Assembly: GCA_958510875.1 (NCBI GenBank)
Contig: OY294068.1
Location: forward strand, 83,238,116-83,302,115
Length of the DNA stretch: 64,000 nucleotides
Reading direction: 5' to 3'
DNA from: Endomychus coccineus
Lineage: Eukaryota; Arthropoda; Insecta; Coleoptera; Endomychidae
Position 1 is the stretch's first letter; the number at the start of each line of letters is the position of its first letter. The notes under the pieces were generated by a model. The model worked only from the letters and a program-made list of their open reading frames with translations, did not search any database and was not told the DNA's origin. This document shows, piece by piece, positions 15,301-23,529 of the stretch. The position numbers and the translations under genes were made by a program.

Positions 15301-16339
15301 GGTGAATTCAAGGATTCGAAGAACATATTTTATTTGACTATTGTGCATCTGTAGTAGTTTCGATAGTATTATATGACCACTTATGATATATCGTTAACCA
15401 TATATCGATATATTCGATACATTCAGTTCAAATATATCGATATTTCCGCAAAGATATATCGATGCCAAATTTTTTTGAACCACCTGATCTTGTGAATTAC
15501 CCACTTTTATTGTCAAAACTGATACGACTATATGAACAATAAACTATTTTCATTCATATAATTATAAAAATTATTGATAAACTATTTTTATTCATATTAA
15601 TATACCTATTACTAAACAAACTGAATGAAACAATTAAGTCTTTTTCCCGATAATCTATTGCGAGTATTTGAAGTTGCGGCATCAGCTTTGGTTAAAGCTC
15701 TTGAACACTGATGTAGCGACGATTCTCCATCATTTTTGAATTTCCTTATAAAAATTAGAAATATATTTTTGTTTCTTCAAATTTACTCTTGTATGTGTAC
15801 TTATTCAACTCGGCCTGTTTCGTTTTCAACTTCTGACTTCACACACAACACAAGTCACTGAATAAGATGCAAATTCGATGAAGTAAAAGGTATTTGCTGC
15901 TCTTTCATACTGTTGAATATTGAATGATACAGATTTTTGGAGAACTACCTAGTTACTGTTAGTGGATTCCCTTATTACTTGTGTTGTGGGCGTTTACAAG
16001 AATAACAGGTTCTGTAATATTTTAAAATAACATATTTCATTTACTACCTGTATTTAGTTTCAGTAGAGGTCCGCTTGAAAATTAATCGAAATATCGATAT
16101 ATCTACGCCATCCCTAGTTCATATACGCCCAAGGCGTTTTAGCGTAAATGAAGTCATATGCTGTTCATTCGAAATTAACATGTAAATATCAGTTATAATC
16201 TGATGTTGAAACCTTAAGTCGTGCATTGTCATTCAGATCAAACCAGCCACCTTCTCAATTACTTAAGTTTTAAGGGTTTCAGAATATTTGAAAAAAACTT
16301 TTCATTGAGCTTTCTCATCGAGTTTAATTATTAGGGGTC

Positions 16340-16372
<33 letters not shown>

Positions 16373-16446
16373 CGTTGTCGAAACGTCAAAACAGAATTTT
16401 TATTTCATTATCAGTATATATACGAACCAATATACCAAGAAAACAT

Positions 16447-16545
<99 letters not shown>

Positions 16546-16740
16546 CCATGTTCAAAATCACACGTATTTTCAAATACACAAAAGTTGAGATAAACCAGAA
16601 AAAACTCCTTCTACAATGTTTGAAATACTCTCACTAATAAATGTATTCGATGTTGTGGTTTTGTAGCACTTACCCATCTATTAAGGGGAAATTGTCAAGT
16701 GCTACACGTCCCAACTCTTCGCATCCAACCATATGGTTAC
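1454..16740 (-). CDS. DPEP1-like: Membrane (renal-type) dipeptidase gene, multi-exon, 3' end outside the window
   Basis: Eight exons join in phase with GT-AG borders: 16674-16740, 14766-14934, 14451-14583, 11587-11737, 7461-7524, 6461-6637, 1588-1669, 1454-1529. The product is a DPEP-family zinc dipeptidase, which hydrolyses dipeptides and related amide substrates; vertebrate members are GPI-anchored ectoenzymes. Motifs appear in family order: LIDGHNDL (first metal-binding His and Asp), [23 protein letters not shown] (bridging Glu), LTHFCNTPW (active-site His), LVDLSHVS and IFSHSSA (metal-binding His), HHRNVRD (substrate Arg), [10 protein letters not shown] (catalytic Asp). No stop or frameshift interrupts these exons, so the gene is probably functional. 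The C-terminal part is not in the window, so a GPI signal cannot be judged. Introns of 0.8 to 4.8 kb are filled with transposon fragments. The family call is very secure; substrate and location are inferred from relatives. Confidence 0.93.
1588..1669 (-). CDS. Dipeptidase exon (MITF strand)
   Basis: The acceptor is atttgtttgcag and the donor GTTG|gtaaatt. It encodes 27 codons plus one base, starting [11 protein letters not shown], equivalent to the family's GG.vMvnF strand. Here Thr replaces the usual Asn. It is separated from the next exon by a 58-bp intron. Confidence 0.88.
1680..2483. other. Intron sequence with nothing recognised
   Basis: AT-rich intron DNA between the dipeptidase exon at 1588-1669 and a LINE tail. 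I see no open frame or repeat worth naming. Confidence 0.5.
2485..3083 (-). pseudogene. LINE ORF2 C-terminal fragment with (ATTT)n tail
   Basis: The minus strand encodes the region after the reverse transcriptase of a Jockey/CR1-type LINE, with blocks [36 protein letters not shown] and [16 protein letters not shown]. The reading continues into a short 3' untranslated tail that ends in tandem ATTT units at 2485-2514, a common way for such LINEs to end. The fragment is 5'-truncated, as is usual for dead LINE copies. It lies inside the 4.8-kb dipeptidase intron, in the same orientation as the gene. Confidence 0.8.
3125..3570 (+). pseudogene. LINE ORF2 C-terminal fragment (second family)
   Basis: Across several frames the plus strand reads [43 protein letters not shown] and [10 protein letters not shown]. 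This is the typical tail after the reverse transcriptase of Jockey/CR1-like LINEs. At least two frameshifts and internal stops show that it is dead. A shorter similar tail occurs at about 9560-9700. It lies in the same dipeptidase intron, antisense to the gene. Confidence 0.65.
3571..3990. other. No gene seen
   Basis: AT-rich sequence between two retroelement fragments. Apart from runs of A and T, nothing is recognisable. Confidence 0.4.
4000..4390 (-). pseudogene. Ty3/gypsy polyprotein C-terminus (end of integrase)
   Basis: A 126-codon minus-strand frame carries the end of a gypsy-type integrase. [20 protein letters not shown] corresponds to the A.LvYGt.LRlPGE segment, followed by [32 protein letters not shown] and KYVSI, the small C-terminal fold. 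The frame is open, but the catalytic core is absent, so this is an isolated 3' piece in the dipeptidase intron. The source family cannot be linked to the two gypsy pieces at 20-25 kb from what is visible. Confidence 0.8.
4395..4890. other. No gene seen
   Basis: Intron sequence between a gypsy fragment and a LINE fragment. No frame or repeat could be assigned. Confidence 0.4.
4900..5650 (-). pseudogene. LINE reverse transcriptase fragment (family seen three times)
   Basis: The minus strand encodes part of a Jockey/CR1-like reverse transcriptase. [20 protein letters not shown] corresponds to the PQGSvLaPtLF motif, followed by [13 protein letters not shown], the catalytic box with Val where relatives have Ala (FADD). 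In other frames it continues with [22 protein letters not shown] and [15 protein letters not shown]. Frameshifts and stops are frequent. Shorter pieces of the same family lie at 8270-8590 (+) and 10080-10230 (-), all within the dipeptidase introns. Confidence 0.8.
5660..6085 (-). pseudogene. PIF/Harbinger transposase N-terminal remnant
   Basis: From an ATG at 6072 the minus strand reads [20 protein letters not shown], then [20 protein letters not shown] and GDSYNRL. This matches the start of HARBI1-like transposases (Lspli.kkdT.yR.avp...rL.vtLRfLAtGdsy). The match stops after GDSYNRL and is followed by about 250 bp of moderately GC-rich sequence with no homology that I can name, perhaps the element's end. 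This fits an internally deleted copy. It sits in the dipeptidase intron, sense to the gene. Confidence 0.6.
6086..7460. other. Intron sequence flanking the 6461-6637 exon, nothing else recognised
   Basis: The 823-bp intron 6638-7460 and the sequence left of the exon are AT-rich and without recognisable repeats. Short ORFs at 6168-6404 and 7203-7424 show no family resemblance. Confidence 0.4.
6461..6637 (-). CDS. Dipeptidase exon (SHVS and SHSSA metal ligands)
   Basis: The acceptor is acaaattttag and the donor CTTTG|gtaagtg. It encodes 59 residues with [28 protein letters not shown] and HHRNVRD. These supply two metal-binding histidines and the substrate-binding arginine. Both ends are in phase 0. 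Confidence 0.94.
7461..7524 (-). CDS. Dipeptidase exon (short, LTEFGK)
   Basis: The acceptor is gtattttccag and the donor GGCAAG|gtatgt. It completes the split Trp codon and encodes 21 residues: [21 protein letters not shown] is the segment at codons 1-21, and its end matches the conserved LT.FGK of the family. It leaves in phase 0. It is too short to stand out as an open frame but fits the borders exactly. Confidence 0.9.
7530..8260. other. Intron sequence, nothing recognised
   Basis: First part of the 4.06-kb dipeptidase intron. The 70-codon minus frame at 7903-8115 has no features I recognise. Confidence 0.4.
8265..8600 (+). pseudogene. LINE reverse transcriptase fragment, same family as 4900-5650
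   Basis: The stretch starts [13 protein letters not shown] and runs into a [13 protein letters not shown] segment where the catalytic FADD box should be. It then matches the other copy at base level over the block around aaaactcaagcttgca. It is heavily decayed and lies antisense to the dipeptidase gene. Confidence 0.7.
8685..9030. repeat. Degenerate three-copy tandem repeat
   Basis: Three blocks repeat the order 'ctatattct ... ctcctgagt': about 8690-8762, 8833-8911 and 8931-9024. Each ends in a variant of aatcgctctcctgagtaatt. Identity is modest and spacing uneven, so this is an old repeat or part of a decayed untranslated region. Confidence 0.45.
9040..9560. other. Intron sequence with an unrecognised 108-codon minus frame
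   Basis: The frame at 9179-9505 (minus) is Lys- and Phe-rich with no motif I recognise. Other stops nearby and the absence of splice-compatible borders argue against a host exon. It may be the remains of a retroelement. Confidence 0.3.
9560..9700 (+). repeat. Short LINE 3'-tail copy
   Basis: The words cacacaccca...tcatac...caacactcc and tctcatgtaggtaaaatataa follow the same order as the LINE tail at 3490-3560. They probably come from the same family. Confidence 0.4.
10080..10230 (-). pseudogene. LINE reverse transcriptase fragment, third copy of the family
   Basis: The minus strand reads [20 protein letters not shown], then [11 protein letters not shown]. It keeps the catalytic FADD box that the copy at 4900-5650 has changed. 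It is only about 150 bp long and flanked by unrelated AT-rich intron sequence. Confidence 0.75.
10235..11057. other. Intron sequence, nothing recognised
   Basis: AT-rich, with no open frame of note. Confidence 0.4.
11066..11366. mobile_element. hAT-type MITE with exact 8-bp target duplication
   Basis: A 301-bp non-coding element flanked by the direct repeat ATCTCACC at 11058-11065 and 11367-11374. The ends are TAGTGGCGTAGATAA and, read inward from the right, CAGTAGAGTAGGTAA. These match the CAGTGGCGTAG-type ends of hAT elements with a few changes. The termini are strikingly GC-rich (11089-11130) against the AT-rich surroundings, and the middle holds a T run. It must have been moved by a hAT transposase made elsewhere. 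It lies in the dipeptidase intron. Confidence 0.85.
11587..11737 (-). CDS. Dipeptidase exon (GVEGGHS and THFCNTP)
   Basis: The acceptor is ttctcttccag and the donor CCTTG|gtattt. It starts in phase 1 (completing an Asp codon) and leaves in phase 2. It holds the bridging glutamate in GVEGGHS and the active-site histidine in LTHFCNTP. The Trp codon is split across the following intron. Confidence 0.93.
11930..11995 (+). other. GC-rich block with a tRNA A-box-like word
   Basis: The sequence contains tggcctagtgcgg, close to the RNA polymerase III A-box of tRNA-derived SINEs, inside a GC-rich 65-bp island. I do not find a convincing B-box or cloverleaf, so it may be a decayed SINE head or chance. 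Confidence 0.3.
12293..12342. repeat. (GA)n microsatellite, 25 units
   Basis: An uninterrupted GA dinucleotide run of about 50 bases in the dipeptidase intron. It directly abuts a LINE-derived segment. Confidence 0.98.
12360..13180 (+). pseudogene. LINE ORF2 thumb/C-terminal fragment
   Basis: Across frames the plus strand reads [70 protein letters not shown] and [16 protein letters not shown]. This is the order found after the reverse transcriptase of Jockey/CR1-like LINEs. Several stops and frameshifts break it. The part before 12630 is less certain. It is antisense to the dipeptidase gene. Confidence 0.7.
13190..14440. other. Intron sequence, nothing recognised
   Basis: AT-rich. The ORFs at 13901-14092 and 14133-14381 show no recognisable family. 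A short GC-richer patch lies near 13470-13560. Confidence 0.4.
14451..14583 (-). CDS. Dipeptidase exon (FW..Y..C segment)
   Basis: The acceptor is aaatttacag and the donor AAATG|gtaagg. It encodes 44 residues starting [16 protein letters not shown] and including [10 protein letters not shown], a conserved helix of the family. It enters in phase 0 and leaves in phase 1. The intron separating it from the preceding exon is only 182 bp. Confidence 0.92.
14766..14934 (-). CDS. Dipeptidase exon (HND metal site)
   Basis: The acceptor is ctttttttag and the donor CCCAG|gtaag. The exon encodes 56 residues beginning HNDLAYNL, with the first metal-binding His and Asp. They continue through [10 protein letters not shown] and end at VGAQ. 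It leaves in phase 0. The segment between HNDL and HTD contains two extra Cys-His pairs (CDHCH) that I do not recall from relatives. Confidence 0.92.
14985..16340. other. Intron sequence with ATATCGAT clusters
   Basis: The 1.74-kb intron holds no gene. Several copies of tatatcgatat occur at 15390-15465 and again at 16089-16103, and 32636-32655 has the same word. They look like decayed simple repeat rather than a binding-site array. Confidence 0.4.
16346..16372. repeat. (TA)n microsatellite
   Basis: A short AT run. It is followed directly by a word (gtcgaaacgtcaaaacag) like those at the ends of Penelope-like elements. Confidence 0.9.
16450..16539. repeat. (TA)n microsatellite, about 45 units
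   Basis: A 90-base pure AT alternation. It creates a spurious 72-codon frame of Tyr-Ile repeats at 16375-16593 that should not be annotated as a gene. Confidence 0.98.
16674..16740 (-). CDS. Dipeptidase exon (entry strand, LIDG)
   Basis: The acceptor is ttattttcag and the donor is GG|gtaagtg. It enters in phase 1 and leaves in phase 2. It encodes a stretch ending in [10 protein letters not shown], the family's conserved lead-in to the HND metal site. The last Gly codon is completed by the first base of the next exon. Confidence 0.88.
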
Positions 16741-16906
16741 CTGAAAATAATGAATAATGTGAGATGAATAAACATAACCAATTGATGTGAATAATATAGA
16801 ACCAATTGCAAACTCATTTGAATCATGAATATCATTCATCCTTGTTGTGAATCTATAATATAATACCAACAATATAATGTTCATGTGTGCTAGTTTACTT
16901 ACATAC

Positions 16907-16961
16907 CAGCTATAAATTTTTTTTGTAAGTTGTTTAGTTCATCATTCACTGTGTTTTGCAT
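16907..16961 (-). CDS. Candidate first coding exon of the dipeptidase gene
   Basis: An ATG at 16961 opens 18 codons (MQNTVNDELNNLQKKFIA) plus one base, ending at a good donor (G|gtatgtaagt). The phase fits the acceptor of the next exon at 16740 exactly, giving a Gly codon across a 166-bp intron. An in-frame stop lies 15 bases upstream, so the ATG would be the start unless another splice site is used. There is no signal peptide, which is unusual for a secreted or membrane dipeptidase. The site also lies close to where the copia 5' LTR should be. It may therefore be a chance match, with the true first exon lying further right. Confidence 0.4.
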
Positions 16962-16964
16962 GAA

Positions 16965-17108
16965 TGTCAATCTTTAGCTAATTTGTTTTTAACTTCACTT
17001 TTCATATAAAATATATAAATATAATCCGACAGTTTTTTTGTTCTCGTTTTAACTCTAAAATATATCAAATCAGCATCTAACATTCTATGCGTGTTTCAAT
17101 ATAACAGC
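16965..17108 (+). mobile_element. Probable 3' part of the copia 5' LTR
   Basis: The sequence ends ...taacagca directly before a primer-binding word. It includes a TATA-like stretch around 17008-17022. The LTR start cannot be fixed because the right-hand LTR is missing. It may reach leftwards into the region of the candidate dipeptidase first exon. Confidence 0.4.
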
Positions 17109-17124
17109 AAGTTATGGGCCCCGA
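17109..17124 (+). other. copia-type primer-binding site
   Basis: The word agttatgggccccgag resembles the copia/1731 primer site, which pairs with an internal fragment of initiator tRNA-Met (core ttatgggccc). It lies 70 bases before the gag start of the element, at the right distance. Confidence 0.6.
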
Positions 17125-17193
17125 GTGTTTGGTTTGAAAATTTTTTATTGGCTGTTGATTATTACAAATTGTGTATTCGTCGCTACTTGAGTT

Positions 17194-19978
17194 ATGGCTA
17201 TGAATGGAGACCGGGAATGATTCAGGGTGCCCTTGTTTGATGAGAAAAATTTGAATAATTGGAAGTTTCGAATGAGTACCCTGTTGGAAGATCTTGAACT
17301 TGAGCAATGGATTAGTGAGTCATACGGAAGAGGTACCGAACGCAAAACGAAAAGAACTGGATGTTATCAAAAAACTTGACAGAGGATGCAAGTCGCAAAT
17401 TATACAGCCTATAACAGACACTCATCTGGATCATGTGAAAGATTATGAGACTGCGTTTGATATGTAGGATTCGCTGTGTAACACTTTCGAAAGGAAGGGT
17501 ATTGCATGTCAACTATTGCTAGGCAAAACCTTGCTTATTATGAAGTTCAATGCATCTTAAGCTTCTTTAGAAGATCACATTCTTAAGTTTGACAAGCTGA
17601 CGCGGGGAATAGCGTGATACTGGAGCTCCACTGTGAGAAAGTGATATTATTTGTCATCTTTTACTGACAATACCTACAGAGTACGATACAGTTGAAACAG
17701 TTTCGGAAACGCTTTCGGCCAAGGATCTGGAGCTGTCATTTTGTCTACTGGAGGAGGAAACGAAACGAGACAGGGGCCCACAAAAGAAAACGTCTGGAAC
17801 ACAGCAAGTGGCGTTTTTATCAAAATTAACAAAGCATGGAGATTCACAAAGACATTTTCAACCCAAGTGATATGATTACAGTATAATTGAAAATAGAAAG
17901 AAATCAGTCTCCGAGCAAAAAGAATGCACAAAAGCGGTTGTTCAATGATGCTGAAATCAAATCTGCTGAAAAATGTAATGAGGAATATAGTTGTTTGGGT
18001 GCCAGTGAAGCATATCAAGATGAAAATTCTTGGTCCTTAGACTCAGGAGTATTCGACATTTGGTACGTTCTGAAATTATTCTCAAAACTGTTTCTGCCTT
18101 TGGAAAGGATCAAGAGTGCGAAGTCTTGTCATTTCCCGATGGGTGAAAAGCTTGATATGTCAAGTCTGTCGTTGGGAATGGAAGAATTTCTATTAAAATT
18201 ACACAAATATTTTTTATTCCTGGTTTTGAGTTGAATTTGTTATTTGTCAGAAAACCTGAAATGAATAGACTATTTCTGAGAAGAGGAAAGAGGTTATACT
18301 GAACAATAATAAGGCGATAGCGGTCGCAGAAAGAAGATGGAAATAGTACCAATTGTTGGTAAGAAACTGTGAGGAAAATGCACTATATGCTAGAAAAGTT
18401 TGTTTATCCGAGTTGTGGCATGAACAATTAGCTCACATTGGTTATCGGAGTCTGGAAAGACTTGTGAAAATCTCTGAAGGAATGGATCTACCGGAAAAAT
18501 GTTCACTGGAATTTCAAAAAGATTGTCAGATTTCTATGAAAGGCATACAAACTTGCTCACCTCACGATAAAACTCATATTTGAGCAAAGCGTCCTACATC
18601 ACGATTGAAACAGACAGTCTTGTGGAGCTCGTGGAATTCGTAGAAAATGGAGCGTATGAATCTTACTATAGTTGAATAAGCGCGCTGCATGCTATTGGAA
18701 TCAAAGTTGGGTAAGACATTTTAGACGAGCAGCTGTGTATTCAGTGAATCCAAGTCCAACCAGAGCTTCAAACAATAATGAAACGCCAGCAGAAATGTGG
18801 TTTGGTGTGAAGACTTATTTCAAAAGTGTCAGAGTGTCCGGATGTTTTGGTTACTCGCAAGAGGAGCTGATAAGAGAAAAATTTCAATTTCAAATGTCAA
18901 TAAGGTGTTTTTCCGTTGGGTATAGACCAAACGTTTACAGGTTGTGGTGTACTGATGGAGGCGAAGTGATTTCAGGATGTGATGTTGTGTTTTATGAGAC
19001 GACACATATTGGTTCCAATGGTGGCGAAGATTTTTGACTAGATGATGTTTCTCAACGAGGCTCAGAAATTTTGAGCGAAATCACAACATCATAGTTAAAA
19101 TTCTTCCCATGAATCTGTTGTAACAGTAGGCGAATCTACAGGAAGTTATGGATCTAATATTGACGGAAAATGTCAAGAAAATATTTTCGAACAAAACCAT
19201 TATGTGGTTTGAGAAGAAAATCGGTGAAACCTGGATGGATGGAAGAATATACGGTTATGACTCCAAACGCAGGAGCATATGTTGAAGATGTATCTGAAAC
19301 CTACGCTGAAATTAAATATAGAGAAGATAAAAAAGAGTGATATTCGGCGTTTGATGAAAAACTGGAGTCGATTAAGAAGAACAAAACGTGGACTTTGACC
19401 AAATTATCTACTAAAAGAAGAGCAATCAGTAATCGATGGTCTTTTAAAATTAAAAAAGACAATAATAGTAATGTGAAGAAATACAAATCTAGATTGGTGT
19501 TGAACGGATGTTCCTAGAAACATGGTTTTGATTATAATGAAACGTATTCACCTGTGGCACGTTTGCCCACGCTCAGTGTAAATCTTTCAGTAATAAATTG
19601 AAAACAATCTGCGGTGCAACTTGATGCCTTTCTACAAGGACCTCCTGAGAAAGAAATTTATATGAAGTTACCGGAAGGTTTTGAGGAAGACACCGATTTA
19701 CTGTGTAGCTTGAATCAAACTTTGTATCGGTTAAAACAAGCTCCTCATGCTTGGAATTCACGATTTCACGAGTTTATTCGGAAAATTGGTTTCGAGAAAT
19801 CTGATGTATGTACATAAAGTTAACAAATGATGACAAAATATATCGTTCACTTCACGTGGATGATATAATTATTTCAGGAACAAATGAGAAGGAATTATTG
19901 AGGATAAAGGATTCATTGACACTCGAATTTGACATGACTGCTTTGGAAAGTTTTCTTGGAATGAACATAAATCGGACT
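17194..19978 (+). pseudogene. Ty1/copia retrotransposon polyprotein, broken and 3'-truncated
   Basis: Domains follow copia order. Gag starts at ATG 17194 (LNNWKFRMSTLLEDLELEQW). The protease motif SWSLDSG is near 18030. The GAG-pre-integrase segment is at 18405-18570 (LWHEQLAHIGYRSLERLVK). The integrase C-terminal part is at 18672-19037 (NRSP-like NPSPTRASNN, TPAEMWFG, GYRPNVYRLW). The reverse transcriptase is at 19310-19975 (QLDAFLQGPPEKEIYMKLPE, YRLKQAPHAWNSRF, SLHVDDIIISGTNE). The catalytic YVDD box reads HVDD, and many stops and frameshifts are present. The integrase core and RNase H are missing. The sequence breaks off at about 19978, where an unrelated gag on the other strand begins. 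It is a dead copy just upstream of the dipeptidase gene. Confidence 0.9.
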
Positions 19979-21134
19979 CGGTATTTGTGCCCTCACTGGC
20001 ATCGGAAATGCCCTTTTCTGCATCAGTCTCTGCTCAGCCTGCAGATTCTCAAATTCCTTTGCCTGGAGAATCAACGACGACAATTTATCCTTGTCGGATA
20101 AATTGTCTGTAATCAGGTAATAAATTTCGGTGCAACCAAAATAATTCACGCTCGGCTGTCATGGCACCATGTCTTCTTATTAACGTCTGCATATCCACAA
20201 CGTATGCAGCGGCGAGTTCATTTACTCTTTGATGGCGGCGACTGATTTGAACCTCCAAATCAATGTGATAGTTGGCATCCATGAAAAATAGAGTAAAATC
20301 CCTCTGGACTCTGATAGCAGCAATGCATCATTCGGTGTATTTAACTGCATCGCAATCTCGTCTAATCTTTCCAAGAATGTAGCCGGGTCTGACGTTCCAT
20401 TGAACTGTAGTCGATACTGATGTAGTCTTGGAGCACTCTTCGTAGCTTGAAAATTATATCCCGGTACTTGCTGATCAGGGGTCACCAGAATGTTGTACCC
20501 TTGTTATATAGTAATGGCCGGAACGGTAGGTGATTGAGGAATGGTCGGTATTACGGAACGGTCGGGGCTTGCCTCCAGGGCGGTGTCACATTTGATGACA
20601 TGGTCCTATAACTCGGATAGTTCATAGGATTCGGCGGGGGAGACTAGATCAGCGTTCGCATCGGTGGTGTCGTCATTACTACAGTGTTTAATACAAGGGC
20701 TGTATCTTCGGTGTGCTCCTTATTGCCGGTCTTGACTGAACACCAGAAGGACTAAACGTGGGTGTTGTGTTTAGTGCAACTTCGGTTGTCAATGCCTCAG
20801 TCAATGATGCCATGGTACTGGTAATCTTTCCCAACATTTGACGCGGAGGGCGTATTATTCCTTTACGGAGACCCTTTACGCACCTCCGGCGTAAGTCTTC
20901 GGCGGATCCACTAAGGTCAATGTCATAATTGGCCAGCACTTCCTGAAGTTGAGCCTTCTTCAATAAATAAATCCAGATGACTTTCAAATCAACTTTGGTA
21001 GCTCCAGTCTAGCTCTCCTCGCTATTAGAGCAGAATTGCGCTATTTCGTCAAATTGAGCTAGTACTTCTTCAATATTGGTAGACGTAGGCTGCGGCGCCT
21101 TGGATATAGCACCTGTATACCCATGGAACTCCAT
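19979..21134 (-). pseudogene. gypsy-type gag, broken, opposite strand to the copia element
   Basis: The minus strand starts at ATG 21134 (MEFHGYTGAISKAPQPTS). It passes a helical segment LLKKAQLQEVLANYDIDLSG followed by AEDLRRRCVKGLRKG, which resembles a SAP-like DNA-binding helix pair. It then gives the retroviral-type gag core: YRLQFNGTSDPATFLERLDE, ANYHIDLEVQ, YVVDMQTLIRRHG, ERELFWLHRNLLPDYR and KEFENLQAEQR. Stops and frameshifts are frequent. Pol is absent, so the copy ends inside or just after gag at the copia junction. A GC-richer leader follows upstream. Confidence 0.8.
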
Positions 21135-21139
21135 TATAT

Positions 21140-23340
21140 TCAATCAGATTCAAAATCAGAATTTTTAACACCAAAAAAAAAATTAATTTGATCAAGGGTA
21201 GGTAACAGATGAGGGTGCGGTAATCAAAACCAGTACACACTTTCCTTCTAATAAGGCAGAAGCAATGAAATTACTTGCCCCAATTTGGGCAACGTAACTT
21301 CGATTTGGGGATTTAACTAAAAAACGGTTGAGCCAATCCACCCGAAAATGTCATCAATGGCTTCCTCGGTGTCGATTTAGTTGGAAAGGAGCTATGACTT
21401 GCCCAATCCAGGTTACGATTGACTGGGAAAATCAAAGGGCAAAATATGGGCAAAAATCGAAATTTGGGAAAAACACTGAGGTGTAGTTAACAATTCTACA
21501 CCTCACGGGACAATCAATTTTTCAATCAGATTTTCGGGTAGAAACTTGAAATTTCCCCTGAAACGGGGAGGCGGATCGAAAAACAAATTTCACCAAACAA
21601 CCCTGGTGTATACGGGGAACAAGTTTCCGTCGAAATTTTTTCAGATTTTCAAAATTCGAAAACAAACTGCTGGGGATGATTCGAAAACGTGTTCTAAACG
21701 TCAGGATCTTGAAGCTTGTTTTTCTGTCACACTATATCTGAAATTACATCAAAAACGGACCACCGGTTCAATTGCAATAAACTATTCCACTTTTCACTTT
21801 TCGGAAAAAAAATTCCCCCTCGGTCTATTTTCAAAAGTCCCTGCTTGCGAGCACCATTTTGTAACCCACTTTTCGGTATTTTGTCTCGATCGCCAGATTT
21901 TATTTGCGAGATTTACTCCCCGGAAGAGTTCTCTGTGGTGATGGTCTCTTCTGATTGCGTTATACAGCCTGTGCCAGGGCAACTTCAATGAAGAAATAAA
22001 TTTCAGGGGTCAAAGTTCTCGAGATGGCTCGAAGTAGCTACTGAGTTGTAGATTTTACTTACCACTCGTAGGGTTCTGGGTTATTTCTCAATTGAGATTG
22101 TACAGAGAAGATGTAATATATCACTAATATAACTAAGGTTATTCAAACATTTATTCAGGTAGGGTTACAGTAATCAATAACCAACACCAACGGGACGTGA
22201 GCGAGAAATAATAACGGAAGCGTTCTTAACTATTAAGCCGGGGAATTAAGCCAAGTCTTAAAAAGAAACTACGGACACCAAAGCGTGCAAAGCGGGTAAC
22301 TGTACGGCGAGGTAATAAGCTCCGGTCGGGAAAACACTAGCAAGATTGGTAAAGCAACAAGCAAATCTAATGCATAAATCTCATTCAGTTTTCTCAACTA
22401 ATATACGCCTTATTACAGGCCAGTCCTAAAATATCTAGTGCGGAGAGAGAGAACAAAGAGTGTTGTCTCGTAATCCTCGACTTCAGACAATATTAATTAT
22501 TATAACGGCGGAAAATCCCGACAGCCTGTTGACGTTGCCGGGACGTACCCTTCACTTACTTCAGACATAACCCCAGGGTAATCGCGCTAGAAATTCTGCC
22601 CTTTTCTGATCCGAAAGTCCGCCCGCCCGTTTCGTCAGACAGTGATCTTCGCACCACTATAAATAATATAATAGAAATTATCACCTAATCAGTTGTCAGG
22701 ACTTCCCGCCCTTTCACCTTTAATGACTGTACCCCAGGGTAGTCAAGCTAGAAATACAGCCACCTCCAGCGATTAGACGTTGGTTCTCGAAAACCTGGAC
22801 TGGTGTTAACTTCACCTTTAAATTTATTCATTCAACAGAAACACGATCGTTCACTACGATACAATACCTTTGTTTTATCTCTCTTTAATTCATTGAAAAT
22901 TCAATACTTCAAACTCAATTGAGGAAACGGGGAGATTCTCTGTTTTAAGCGGACGTATAATAATTACCTGACTATTACTTTCGGTTTTAAATTTAAGGTT
23001 AAGCTTCGGTTACTAATTATCTTCTCAAATTGTTTTGCTCCGCAAGATGTTCGCTTGCTCTGTAAGACTGTCTAAACGAGACTGCCTTTCCTCAGCCACC
23101 GACTGGCTTTCATATGCTCCCAGCTAGTGGACAGCCTGCTCCGGTAGTTCCTCGCCGGCGCGGAATTGGTGAAAACCTGTTTTTACTTATGACGCTTGTT
23201 TCGTTATCTGATAATGACACGATTTTACTACGATTTGGATGGAATTCACTATACACGATTTATGGATTCAAACGAAAACAAATGTGACTTTTATAATGCA
23301 AATATAAGGGATAATACCCTTTATTAATTACCTTTTGACG
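21140..23340 (-). mobile_element. Leader and probable LTR of the gypsy-type gag element
   Basis: This non-coding block is contiguous with the gag start and GC-richer than the flanks. On the minus strand a possible primer-binding word (tggcgatcgagacaaa, 21895-21880) would separate a 0.75-kb leader from an LTR of roughly 1.4 kb. Near 22055-22060 the minus strand also has gagtggtaagt, a good splice-donor-like word. A motif (ccccagggta.tc..gctagaaat) is repeated at 22571 and 22732. No second LTR is present for comparison, so the borders are guesses. The frames at 21546-21991 have no resemblance to proteins I know. Confidence 0.4.
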
Positions 23341-23379
23341 ATTTCTTGGATAGTAGACTTCCGCGGACAGCTAATCTTG

Positions 23380-23426
23380 AAAAATCTTGTCTTCCGGATG
23401 GAATCCATCCCGAAGACAAGATTTTT
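23380..23426. repeat. Near-perfect hairpin, 22-bp arms
   Basis: Left arm 23380-23401 (aaaaatcttgtcttccggat, then gg), 3-base loop, right arm 23405-23426, with one mismatch. It lies at the outer edge of the GC-richer LTR-like block. It could be a stem-loop of that element or a separate insertion scar. Confidence 0.85.
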
Positions 23427-23529
23427 TATGACGATTTATCTATTCGGAACTTTTGGATTCTACTTCTATATATGCATTTATGATGATTTAGAATATTCAA
23501 TAACCCTGAATTATAATTAATATGCGCAT

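Noticed and set aside
16375..16593. 72-codon frame of Tyr-Ile repeats
   Set aside because: Entirely a translation of the (TA)n microsatellite.
21546..21991. 131- and 91-codon frames in the GC-richer block
   Set aside because: They overlap in different frames, resemble no protein I know and lie in a probable leader/LTR region.
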